Shown here: one piece after another, positions 39,998-48,566 of the stretch
How positions within the stretch are numbered: the first letter of the stretch is position 1
Layout of the letters: the number at the start of each line of letters is the position of its first letter
Assembly: GCF_900090315.1 (NCBI RefSeq)
Contig: NZ_FMHZ01000002.1
Coordinates: 5,860,501 to 5,924,500 of the forward strand
Reading direction: 5' to 3'
DNA from: Micromonospora citrea
Lineage (GTDB): Bacteria; Actinomycetota; Actinomycetes; Mycobacteriales; Micromonosporaceae
DNA length: 64,000 bases
Translations under genes and position numbers: made by a program
Notes under the pieces: generated by a model
The model's input: only the letters and a program-made list of their open reading frames with translations
The model's database searches: none
What the model was told of the DNA's origin: nothing

Positions 39998-40058
39998 ATA
40001 TGAACGGTAGTGGGAGACCCCGACAGCCGCCGTCCCGGCGGTGGCCGGCCAGGTCGTG

Positions 40059-40133
40059 TATTGTTTTTGGCAGACACAGAGGGGCACCCGCCGAAAGGCT
40101 ACTGCCCCTCTTTCTTTACGCCCTGATGTCTGC
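40059..40133 (+). ncRNA. Putative structured RNA, copy B (5' side of HEPN gene)
   Basis: A TATTGT box (40059-40064) lies six bases before a closing stem GCAGACA (40070-40076) / TGTCTGC (40127-40133). Inside is GAGGGGCA (40079-40086) paired with TGCCCCTC (40103-40110), capped by GCC-GAAA-GGC, then TTTCTTT. The transcript would run divergently from the HEPN gene. The outer stem is unique to this copy; the inner hairpin is shared with copy A. Confidence 0.5.
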
Positions 40134-40152
40134 TTTCGCCTGTTGTGGGCTC

Positions 40153-40175
40153 GCGTGGGCCCTCTCAGCCCACGC
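40153..40175 (+). terminator. Hairpin downstream of RNA copy B
   Basis: GCGTGGGC (40153-40160) pairs with GCCCACGC (40168-40175) around a seven-base loop, a possible terminator of the short RNA. Confidence 0.45.
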
Positions 40176-40259
40176 CGCTGCGGCGATGCGCCCGACCCAG
40201 ACCCGCACATGATCTGCTGTTCTCCGGGATTGGTCTACACACCCCCGCCTCGTGCACTG

Positions 40260-40420
40260 CGGCACCGCTGGCCACGTGCACGACCAGCGGCAAGATCCTT
40301 GACGCCGCCTGGCAAGCCCACCCGGACCGGTTCACCCGCCGCCCCCCGACCCCGGCCCTGCCCGACACCGTATGGATCAACAAACCAGCAGCTCAACCCG
40401 CAGATTTACAGAACACCTGA
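40260..40420 (+). pseudogene. IS3-family transposase remnant (C terminus)
   Basis: KILDAAWQAHPDRFTRRPPT followed by PALPDTVWINKPAA is the C-terminal end of an IS3-type OrfB, cut off upstream. The stretch to 40,574 holds no other gene. Confidence 0.6.
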
Positions 40421-41233
40421 CCACGAAAATTTCCCACTTGACTTGTGTCAGGTTCCGCTCAGGATCCACGCGAAGCGGTACGCGTCGTCGGCCACCGATG
40501 GCTCCCGACCGTCGGGAACGACGAGGCCCAGGACGCCGTCTCCCGTTGTCACCGCCATGACACGACCTTCCCTCCAGGGCCCCGGCAAAGTCGTCAGGTG
40601 ATGCCGATTAGTGCCAGGGGGCGGGTGCTGTCGCGGGCGTGATGTCGGTTGGCGGCGGCGATGTTGGTGACCCCGGTCAGGCGGAGGGCGCCGATGGCGG
40701 CGTTGCGTAGGGTGGCCATGACCTCGGGTCCGGTGCCGGTGCGGATCTGGGATCGGTCTTCGTCGTAGGTGACGTTCCGCACCCAGTGGATCTTGTTTTC
40801 GATGTTCCAGTGGCCGCGGATCCATGCGGCCAGTTGCCCCGGTCTCGCTTGGTGCACGCGCAGGTCGGTGATGGCGTAGACGGTCTCGGTGGTGAAGCGT
40901 TTCGGCTGGTCCAGGCGCCGCCTGCGGCGGCGGATCTGCAGCGCTTGAGCGGCGTGGGGGAAGTTGATGCCGGTGGAGATCGTCAGCGCCTTCATGGTGC
41001 GGACCTCGCGGCGGCCGTGTCCACGGTCGGTGTCGCGGGTGGCGTCGGGGACGGCCCGCCAGGGCAGACCGGGAGCTGGGCGTGCAGGCTCGGCTGGTTG
41101 CCCTTCACGGTCAGGATCCAGTGCGCGCCCCGTTCGGCGAGGTAGTCGACATGCTCCCGCTGGCAGTGCAGCGCGTCAGCGGTGATCACGGTGTCGCGCA
41201 GGTCGCCCGCCCGCCGAGGTTGCGTCCAGGGAA

Positions 41234-42619
41234 GTGGTGTACGACTTGCCCGTGATGGGCGTGTTGCGTAGATGAGAGACGGCCATCGCGTCGATCCTTC
41301 AAGACGACCAAGTCAGAGAAGGAAGAGAGAACGCGATGGCCGCTTCAGAGAGTGTGAACCCTGTTGACCTGCTGCGCGAGCAGATCGAGGGCGCGTCGCC
41401 GGACGTGTTGCAGGCGATGATCAAAACGTTCGCGCAGGCGTTGATGTCCGCTGAGGCGGACGCGATCTGCGGCGCCGGTTACGGGCAGCGCAGCGAGGAT
41501 CGGGTGAACTCCCGCAATGGCTACCGGCCTCGGGAGTGGGACACCCGGGCCGGGACGATCGACCTGGCGATCCCGAAGCTGCGCCAGGGCTCCTACTTCC
41601 CCGACTGGTTGCTGACCCATCGCCGGCGGGCCGAGCAGGCCCTGGTCTCGGTCGTGGCCACCTCCTACCTGCTCGGGGTGTCGACCCGGCGGGTGGAGAA
41701 GCTGGTCGAGCAGCTCGGGATCCGGCAGCTGTCCAAGTCGCAGGTATCGGAGATGGCCGCCCACCTGGACGCGCAGGTCGAGGCGTTCCGCAACCGGCCC
41801 CTCGACTCGGGCCATTACACGTTCGTGTGGATGGACGCGCTGACGATGAAAGTCCGCGAGGCAGGCCGGACCGTCAACGTTCATGCCCTGATCGCCGTCG
41901 GCGTCAACGCCGACGGAGGGCGCGAAGTCCTCGGCCTCGACGTCGCCTCGGACGAGGACGGCGCCGGCTGGCTGGCCTTCCTACGATCCTTGACCGCCCG
42001 CGGCCTGACCGGTGTCCGCCTGGTCATCTCCGACGCCCACGCCGGCCTCGTGGCCGCGATCGGAGCCGCCCTGCCCGGCGCGTCATGGCAACGCTGCCGC
42101 ACCCACTACCTGCGCAACCTGCTGACCAAAGTCCCGAAGTCGGCGCAACCGTGGATCGCCACACTCGTCCGCACGATCTTCGACCAACCCGACACCGACG
42201 CCGTCCGCGCCCAGTTCACACGGGTCGTGACCACCATCGAAGCCAGGTTCCCGGCCGCGGCCGAGCACCTCGACACCGCCCGCGACGACCTCCTCGCGTT
42301 CACCGGCTTCCCCCGCGAGATCTGGCGCCAGATCTGGTCGAACAACCCGCAGGAACGGCTGAACAAGGAGATCCGACGCCGCACCGACGTCGTCGGGATC
42401 TTCCCCAACCGGCCGGCGATCATCCGCCTCGTCGGCGCCGTCCTGGCCGAGCAGACCGACGAGTGGACCGAAGGCCGCCGCTACATGGGCTTGGAACTCC
42501 TCGCCAAAGCCCGCCTCATCCCTGCCCAGCCCGACCGACACGACACCGACCAGGACGAGCCCACCCCGATCGCCGCATAACATCAACCCGGATCCCGCGA
42601 TGGCCGTCTCTTACACCAC
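41234..42619 (+). mobile_element. IS256-family insertion sequence, nested copy
   Basis: Outer ends GTGGTGTA (41234) and TACACCAC (ending 42619) are inverted repeats; the segment AGAGACGGCCATCGCG near 41275 is repeated in inverse at the right end. It carries one intact transposase gene and sits inside the ISAs1 element. No clear target duplication was found, and the ISAs1 seems to have lost bases at the junction. Confidence 0.75.
41336..42580 (+). CDS. IS256-family (mutator type) transposase, intact
   Basis: 414 residues from ATG 41336 with AAGGAAG upstream. Catalytic acids lie in FVWMDALTMKV, VISDAHAGLVAAI and the Glu of NNPQERLNKEIRRRTD. Zinc-binding-like RCRTHYLRNLL precedes the third acid as in the family. 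Full length, so the element may be active. Confidence 0.92.
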   Translation: MAASESVNPVDLLREQIEGASPDVLQAMIKTFAQALMSAEADAICGAGYGQRSEDRVNSRNGYRPREWDTRAGTIDLAIPKLRQGSYFPDWLLTHRRRAEQALVSVVATSYLLGVSTRRVEKLVEQLGIRQLSKSQVSEMAAHLDAQVEAFRNRPLDSGHYTFVWMDALTMKVREAGRTVNVHALIAVGVNADGGREVLGLDVASDEDGAGWLAFLRSLTARGLTGVRLVISDAHAGLVAAIGAALPGASWQRCRTHYLRNLLTKVPKSAQPWIATLVRTIFDQPDTDAVRAQFTRVVTTIEARFPAAAEHLDTARDDLLAFTGFPREIWRQIWSNNPQERLNKEIRRRTDVVGIFPNRPAIIRLVGAVLAEQTDEWTEGRRYMGLELLAKARLIPAQPDRHDTDQDEPTPIAA

Positions 42620-43426
42620 TCGCGCGGACGTGACCGTCGCCCGATCTGGTCGAGCAGTGGCTGAAATCGGGTGATCTCATTGGTTTTACCGTCGACGTCG
42701 GTACTGGCCAGGACCACGCCGACCGCCTGGTCGCAGGCAGCGAGCACATGCCGGGCCGCGTTGTCGGTGGTGCGCGAGCCGCGCAACGTCTTGCCGTCGA
42801 CGGCGATCGCTCGCCGGGCCGTCGACGTGCCGGCCGCAGACCGGCTGGCGAGCCAGACACTGACCGCCGCGGTCAGCAGCTGCGGGTCCATGGCCTGCAA
42901 CAGCCGGCGGATCATCGCCTCGGACGGGTGCCGGTCCGGGGGCCATGCCCAGCGCAAACGCGGTCGTCGCCGGCACGTCGGCGATTCACTCAGCGATCGC
43001 GGTGTAGGAACGATTGCCCGCCACCACCGCGCATACCGCAGCGGTCACCACCACCGACAGCCGGTGCCGCACCCCTCGCCGGGCCCGCGGATCAGGCAGA
43101 TCGGCCAGCGCTGCGAGCAGCCCGCCAGCGGCTTCGGACACAGTCAGAGCCGGTGCACACGACACCGACGAGATCAGCGATGATGGCAGCGCGGGCATGA
43201 CTCACTTCGGCGATCAACACGGCGTAGGAACCTTGATGATCTTCCGAACCAGTCATGCCCGTCTTGCTGCCATCAACAACGGCGCTTCTGCTCCAGTCCA
43301 CTCAAGTCGGACACCGCCACGACTTTGCCGGGGCCCTGACCTTCCCTCCGACCGGGCGGTAAGCAGCTTGTCTCTCCGCTTGTTCCTGCCGCCCTGCCCG
43401 CTCGTCCGCGTCCCCGTCCGGTATCG

Positions 43427-43822
43427 ATGCCGGCACTACCCGCCCGAGTTCAACTACCGGCGGCCGCCAATCCCGCTGAACTTCTGCTAGGGACGGCCCT
43501 CCCATCCCGCTGCGGCCGAGTGGTCGCGCAGCACATCCTGCGCGCGCTGGGCTGGCAGCCGGGACATCACCTCGACATCCAGCCGCACCAAGGGATGCTC
43601 ATCATCGCCTCGGCCGGCGATGGTCGGCACAAGGTGGGTAGCCGAGGGCAGCTGCCACTGCCGGCGTATGCGCGACGTATGTGCCGAATCGAGCAGGGCC
43701 AGCCGGTGCTGCTGGCTGCTCTTGTCATCCATGACCTGATCGTTGTGCATCCGATCGGCGCCGTCGCTCGGCTGCTCGCCGACCTGCATGTCGAGGTGGC
43801 AGGAGCCAGCTATGTCTGCTGA
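43427..43822 (+). CDS. AbrB-like swapped-hairpin protein, copy 2
   Basis: 131 residues, related to copy 1 (RVVAQHILRALGWQPGHHLD, GDGRHKVGSRGQLPLPAYARRMC, PVLLAALVIHDLIVVHP). Its stop overlaps the start region of the integrase copy 2. Upstream, the ISAs1 insertion ends at 43,338, so any upstream att or promoter may have been displaced. Confidence 0.65.
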   Translation: MPALPARVQLPAAANPAELLLGTALPSRCGRVVAQHILRALGWQPGHHLDIQPHQGMLIIASAGDGRHKVGSRGQLPLPAYARRMCRIEQGQPVLLAALVIHDLIVVHPIGAVARLLADLHVEVAGASYVC

Positions 43823-44860
43823 CCCTGCCACTGTTGCCGCGGCCCGGCAGGTCCTCGCGCATCTCGGTGCACCCTGGCCGACCTCCAGTCCAACGCCGGC
43901 ATGTCACTCTCTCTGCCGACGGTCGCCGAGTACCTGCCTCGCGTCCTTGCGGCGGCGGGCCCGGGTGCGAGACGTACGTACGGCACGTACTGGGCGCGGA
44001 TGGCCGCAGCGTGGGGTGATTGGCCTCTAAACCACGTCGCAGCGAGCGACATCGAGGCGATGAAACAGCAGATGATCGCCAGGGCCCGGTCGCGGCGTAA
44101 CAGCCGCAACGGCCGGCATGCCGGCGAGCATGTCATCGCCGCCGCCCGCGCCTTCTACTCCCGGGCTGTGGCTGATGGCCTGATCGACGCCTCGGCCAGT
44201 CCCGCCCACCGCGTCGCCAAACCCCGCCGCCTCCCCAGCACACGCCGCGCCCTGACGCCGCACGAACTGGAGGAGATCAACGCGGTGGCGCGGACCAGCG
44301 GCAACGACGTCATCCTCGACGCCCTCCTGCTGCGCCTGCACACCGAAAGCGCCTGCCGCCGCGGCGGCGCCCTCGCCCTGCGGCTTATCGACCTGGATCG
44401 CACCAACGGGCTCGTGCGCCTGGCAGAGAAAGGCACCGTGCGGTGGCAGCCGATCAGCCTCGACCTGGCCGAGCACCTGCACGAACGCGCCCGCGTCCGC
44501 GGCGCCGTTCTGCCCACCGACCGCTTGTTGCGCTACCGCGACGGCCAGCCGATCAGCAGCCGCCGCTACGACAACCTGTGGAAACGCATCGGCGAGCGCC
44601 TGCCCTGGGTCGCCGAGCAGGGCATCTCCACCCACTGGCTGCGCCACACCACCCTCACCTGGGTGGAACGCCACTTCGGCTACGGGATAGCCCGCGCCTA
44701 CGCCGGGCATACAGACAGCCCAGGATCTTCCACCACCACCTACATCAAGGCCGACCTCCAAGACGTCGCTGACGCCCTGTCGGCGATGACCGGACAGCCG
44801 CACCCACTCGTCACGACGCGCGAGACCTCCAACGGTCCGGCGACAGCAACCTTGTCCTGA
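43812..44860 (+). pseudogene. Tyrosine recombinase (integrase), copy 2, frameshifted near its start
   Basis: By comparison with copy 1, translation should start at ATG 43812 (SADPATVAAARQVLAHLG) but the frame breaks near 43866-43870, where one base appears to be missing; the matching continuation (TLADLQSNAGMSLSLPTVAE) is in the next frame. From ATG 43901 the rest is open for 319 residues with all catalytic motifs (SACRRGGALALRLIDL, HWLRHTTLTWVERHFG, GHTDSPG, TTTYIKA). It may still give a shortened protein. Confidence 0.7.
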
Positions 44861-44883
44861 CCGGCCAATCTGACTTGCCCCAG

Positions 44884-44918
44884 GCGGCGCGGTGGGGAGT
44901 GGCTCCCCATCGCGCCGC
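44884..44918 (+). terminator. Terminator-like hairpin after integrase copy 2
   Basis: GCGGCGCG pairs with CGCGCCGC, with GGGGAG/CTCCCC inside. Between here and 45,118 no gene is supported. Confidence 0.65.
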
Positions 44919-45118
44919 AGCACGGCACGGCAGGTTGAGGATTGCGGGTTGGGCGACAACAACACAGAGCGCGTCCCTCCATGGATCGGTTGGTGGCGCT
45001 TCACCGCATAGCCTTGCGGCGGTCGACGGACAGCAAATGATCACATCGTGCGATGGCTTCGTCGCACTGTGCGGGTAGCCTGACGCCGGCCGAGCGAACA
45101 CGCGGGGTCTGTGGATCT

Positions 45119-46484
45119 AACGGTGTTTCCGGCCTGACCCACCGGGCGTTGTGCCTGGTGAGGAGGGTGCCGTGATGACCGCGACACTGAACGACGTGAC
45201 CGGACGGAAGAAGCGGCCTGAGCCGTCTGCGGAGGAGCAGGCCGCTGCCGAGCTCGTTCGGGCGGCCAAGGAACAGGGCCTGTCGTTGACCGGGCCGGAC
45301 GGTCTGTTGAAGCAGTTGACCAAGACGGTCCTGGAGACCGCGTTGAACGAGGAGATGACCGAGCATCTCGGCTACGCCAAGCACGATGCGGCCGGTGCGG
45401 GGTCGGGCAACATCCGTAACGGCAGCCGGCCGAAGACGGTGCTGACCGACACCAGCGGGCCGGTGCAGATCAACGTGCCACGGGACCGGGCCGGCACGTT
45501 CGATCCTCAGATCGTCCGCAAGCGGCAGCGGCGCCTGTCGGGGGTCGACGAGGTGGTGTTGTCGTTGTATGCCAAGGGATTGACGACCGGGGAGATCTCG
45601 GCGCACTTCGCTGAGATCTATGGAGCGTCGGTGTCGAAGGAGACGATCTCCCGGATCACCGACAAGGTCATCGAGGAGATGACCGACTGGTCCCACCGGC
45701 CCTTGGACGCCATTTACGCGGCGGTGTTCATCGACGCCATCGTGGTCAAGGTTAGGGACGGGCAGGTGGCGAACCGGCCGTTCTACGCCGCGATCGGCGT
45801 CTCTCTCGACGGCGAGAAGGACATCCTCGGGCTGTGGGCCGGCACAGGTGGTGAGGGCGCGAAGTTCTGGATGAGTGTACTGACCGACCTGCGCAACCGC
45901 GGCGTCAAGGACGTGTTCTTCCTCGTCTGCGACGGGCTGAAAGGGCTGCCCGAGGTGGTCACGAACGTGTGGCCGCAGACGGTGGTGCAGACGTGCGTGA
46001 TTCATCTGATCCGCAACACGTTCCGGTTGACCTCCCGCAAGTACTGGGACGAGTTGAAGCGTGACATCAAGCCGATCTACACCGCGGTCAACGCCACCGC
46101 CGCCAGGGCGGCGTTCGACGACCTGGCCGACAAGTGGGGCGGCCGGTATCCGGCGGTGATCCGGTTGTGGGACAACGCCTGGACGGAGTTCATTCCGTTC
46201 CTCGACTACGACGTCGAGATCCGCACGGTGATCTGCTCGACCAACGCGATCGAGTCCCTCAACGCCCGCTACCGGCGAGCGATCAAGGCCCGCGGCCACT
46301 TCCCGAACGAGCAGGCCGCGTTGAAGTGTCTGTACCTGGTGACCCGGTCCCTGGACCCCACCGGAGCAGGCAGAGCCCGATGGACGATGCGCTGGAAACC
46401 CGCGTTGAACGCCTTCGCCATCACCTTCAGCGACCGCTTCCCAGCCGCTGAAACCTACTAACCAAGATCGCCGGAAACACCGTT
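45119..46484 (+). mobile_element. IS256-family insertion sequence upstream of Wadjet
   Basis: Inverted ends AACGGTGTTTCCGGC (45119-45133) and its complement (46470-46484). It is different from the nested IS256 at 41,234. The right end lies 29 bases before jetA; the transposase reads toward it. Confidence 0.8.
45175..46461 (+). CDS. IS256-family transposase, intact
   Basis: 428 residues from ATG 45175 with GAGGAGG upstream. N-terminal motifs (LLKQLTKTVLETALNEEMTE, HLGYAKHD), catalytic acids in AVFIDAIVVKVRDGQ, LVCDGLKGLPE and the STNAIESLNARYRRA region. Full length and uninterrupted. Confidence 0.93.
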   Translation: MTATLNDVTGRKKRPEPSAEEQAAAELVRAAKEQGLSLTGPDGLLKQLTKTVLETALNEEMTEHLGYAKHDAAGAGSGNIRNGSRPKTVLTDTSGPVQINVPRDRAGTFDPQIVRKRQRRLSGVDEVVLSLYAKGLTTGEISAHFAEIYGASVSKETISRITDKVIEEMTDWSHRPLDAIYAAVFIDAIVVKVRDGQVANRPFYAAIGVSLDGEKDILGLWAGTGGEGAKFWMSVLTDLRNRGVKDVFFLVCDGLKGLPEVVTNVWPQTVVQTCVIHLIRNTFRLTSRKYWDELKRDIKPIYTAVNATAARAAFDDLADKWGGRYPAVIRLWDNAWTEFIPFLDYDVEIRTVICSTNAIESLNARYRRAIKARGHFPNEQAALKCLYLVTRSLDPTGAGRARWTMRWKPALNAFAITFSDRFPAAETY

Positions 46485-46513
46485 GGCGAGACAGCCCCAA
46501 CACGCGAGGGAAG

Positions 46514-47986
46514 ATGCCCGTGGAGTACGACGAGATCGATTGGTTGCGCCGTCAGGACCCTGCATGGCGGCTGCTCCGTGCCGACCATGCACCGCTGGTG
46601 CTGCGGTTCCTTGGCCAGGTGTTCGTTGATGACAACGTCAGGTCGATCTCGGGGGATCGGCTCGCTGAGCGTCTCGACGAGATGCTGTTCGCACTGAATG
46701 ACCAGTACGGCGAGGGGACGTTCCCGAAGAGCGCCCGTGCCTACCTTGGTGACTGGGTAGATGCGGGCTGGCTACGCCGGTACTACCCGCCGGACTCCGA
46801 CGAGGTTCACTTCGACGCAACCCCGGCGGTGGAACGCGCGCTGGCATGGGTACGCAGCCTGCAGGCACGCGAGTTCGTGGGAACAGAGTCCCGCCTCAAC
46901 ATCGCCGTGGACCTGCTACGGCAGATGGCCTTCGGCGCGGAGACTGACCCTGACGCACGCGTTGAGGTCCTGCAGCGACGCCGCGCGGAGGTCGACGCGG
47001 AGATAGCTCGGGTTCGCGCCGGTGACTTCACCGTGCTTGATGACGCCGCTCAGCGGGACCGTTATCAGCAGTTCGTGGCGACGGCGCGGAGCCTGCTCGG
47101 GGATCTGCGGGAGGTGGAGGCCAACTTTCGGGCCCTCGATCGGCGGGTGCGTGAGCGGATCGCGGCGTGGCAGGGATCCAAGGGCGAACTGCTCGATGAG
47201 ATCGTCGGTAGTCGGCAGGCGATCTCCGGGTCCGATCAGGGTCGCAGCTTCGACGCGTTCTACGATTTCCTGCTCTCGCTACGCCGTCAGGAGGAGTTCA
47301 CCGATCTGCTGGAACGGGTGCAGGCCCTCGACGCCATCGGCCATGTAGACCCACGCATGAACCGTGTGCAGTACGACTGGCTGGAGGCAGCCGGCCGGAC
47401 ACAGGCCACCGTGCGACTGTTGTCGGAGCAGCTTCGTCGGTTCCTTGACGATCAGGCGTGGCTGGAGAACCGCCGGGTCATGGACGTTCTCCGCAGCATT
47501 GAGGCACGCGCACTCGCTCTACGAGATGTGGACACGTCGAGGGTGAGGACGTCACTGGACGACACTCGGGTCGAGGTCGTGCTGCCAATGGAGCGGCCGC
47601 TGTACCAACCCCGTGCTCGGCACGCCGTCAACAGCACCAGCACCACCGCCCCCGCAGTCGACGTAGACATGTCGGCGCTGTTCCAGCAGGTGTATGTCGA
47701 CCCCGCGCGTCTGGTGGCGGCAGTGCGCGACGTGCTTCGCGGAGCATCGCAGGCGTCGCTGCGGGACATCATCGGCGCTCACCCACCGACTGAAGGGCTC
47801 GCCGAGCTGGTGGGCTACCTGTCCCTGAATGACACCTCCTTCGAGGTGGTCTTCGACGAGTCACGCCGCGAGCCGATTACCTGGACCGATTCCGAGGGCA
47901 ACCGCCGTACGGTCACCGCTCCGTCGGTGACGTTCGTCCGGGCGGGGGAGGGGAGAGCGAATGAACGCGCCGGACACACGGAGTGA
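46514..47986 (+). CDS. jetA: Wadjet subunit JetA (DUF3375)
   Basis: 490 residues from ATG 46514 with GAGGGA upstream. Kleisin-like N-terminal part (YDEIDWLRRQDPAWRLLRAD, FLGQVFVDDNVRSISGDRLA) and the arrangement of long helices match DUF3375/JetA. In Wadjet, JetA is the kleisin bridging the JetC dimer. It overlaps jetB by 26 bases. The IS256 ends 29 bases upstream, so its native promoter is probably lost. Confidence 0.92.
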   Translation: MPVEYDEIDWLRRQDPAWRLLRADHAPLVLRFLGQVFVDDNVRSISGDRLAERLDEMLFALNDQYGEGTFPKSARAYLGDWVDAGWLRRYYPPDSDEVHFDATPAVERALAWVRSLQAREFVGTESRLNIAVDLLRQMAFGAETDPDARVEVLQRRRAEVDAEIARVRAGDFTVLDDAAQRDRYQQFVATARSLLGDLREVEANFRALDRRVRERIAAWQGSKGELLDEIVGSRQAISGSDQGRSFDAFYDFLLSLRRQEEFTDLLERVQALDAIGHVDPRMNRVQYDWLEAAGRTQATVRLLSEQLRRFLDDQAWLENRRVMDVLRSIEARALALRDVDTSRVRTSLDDTRVEVVLPMERPLYQPRARHAVNSTSTTAPAVDVDMSALFQQVYVDPARLVAAVRDVLRGASQASLRDIIGAHPPTEGLAELVGYLSLNDTSFEVVFDESRREPITWTDSEGNRRTVTAPSVTFVRAGEGRANERAGHTE

Positions 47987-48566
47987 GCCGTCGCTTTCCG
48001 TGGCGGTAACGCAGCTCATGAAGGGTGTGGTCTACCGAGACAGCCATGCGACGGCCTGGCAGCATTTGGCGGCGCTGCAGCCCCAAGTCCGTGATTACGT
48101 CGCTGTGCTCGGGCTGGTCGTCGTCATCGACGAGTCTGAGGGATACGCCTATCTGAAATCCCGGCCCGAGGATCCCGATCTCCCGCCTGTGCCGCGGCTG
48201 GTGCCGCGTCGGTCCCTGTCGTTCCACGTCAGCCTGTTGCTCGCCCTACTGCGCCGCAAGCTGGCCGAAGCCGACACCAGTGGTGTGGATCCCCGGCTCG
48301 TGCTGACCCGCCACCAGATCATCGAATTGCTGACGGTATTCATGCCCCCTGGCGCCAACGACGCCCGTCTGGTCGACCAGATCGACGCTCACCTGACGAA
48401 GGTCGTCGAGCTGGGATTCCTGCGCCGGACGAAGGACAAGGAGCCCAGCTTCGAGGTGCGCCGCATCCTAAAGGCGTTCGTCGATGCCCAGTGGCTGGCG
48501 GACTTCGACTCCCGCCTTGCGGAGTACGCCGCCGAACTCACCGAAGATGAGGAAGATGCTGCATGA
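47961..48566 (+). CDS. jetB: Wadjet subunit JetB (DUF4194)
   Basis: 201 residues. KITE-like winged-helix subunit with [36 protein letters not shown] and [22 protein letters not shown]4194 family. ATGA overlap with jetC ensures coupled translation. It binds JetA in the condensin-like complex. Confidence 0.92.
   Translation: MNAPDTRSEPSLSVAVTQLMKGVVYRDSHATAWQHLAALQPQVRDYVAVLGLVVVIDESEGYAYLKSRPEDPDLPPVPRLVPRRSLSFHVSLLLALLRRKLAEADTSGVDPRLVLTRHQIIELLTVFMPPGANDARLVDQIDAHLTKVVELGFLRRTKDKEPSFEVRRILKAFVDAQWLADFDSRLAEYAAELTEDEEDAA

Larger units (their letters stand above)
40594..43198 (-). pseudogene. ISAs1 transposase, disrupted
   Basis: Pieces in order on the minus strand: 43198-42986 (AALADLPDPRARRGVRHRLS), 42957-42620 (IAVDGKTLRGSRTTDNAARH, RFQPLLDQIGR), then after the IS256 41189-40992 ([30 protein letters not shown]) and 40995-40594 ([20 protein letters not shown]). 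The IS256 interrupts it and additional frame breaks exist, so it is not functional. Confidence 0.8.
40575..43338 (-). mobile_element. ISAs1-family element split by a nested IS256
   Basis: Terminal inverted repeats CAGGGCCCCGGCAAAGTCGT at 40575 and, inverted, ending at 43338. The 10-bp target duplication ACCTTCCCTC is present on both sides (40565-40574 and 43339-43348). Without the nested IS256 (41234-42619) the element would be about 1.4 kb, normal for ISAs1. Confidence 0.85.

Noticed and set aside
37789-40175. Type II toxin-antitoxin reading of RAMA plus HEPN as an operon
   Set aside because: The genes are convergent and have separate promoters, so they are not co-transcribed.
43298-43315. 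Third att-like copy (TCAAGTCGGACACC)
   Set aside because: It lacks the CCCCCCT part and lies inside the ISAs1 end, so the resemblance is chance.
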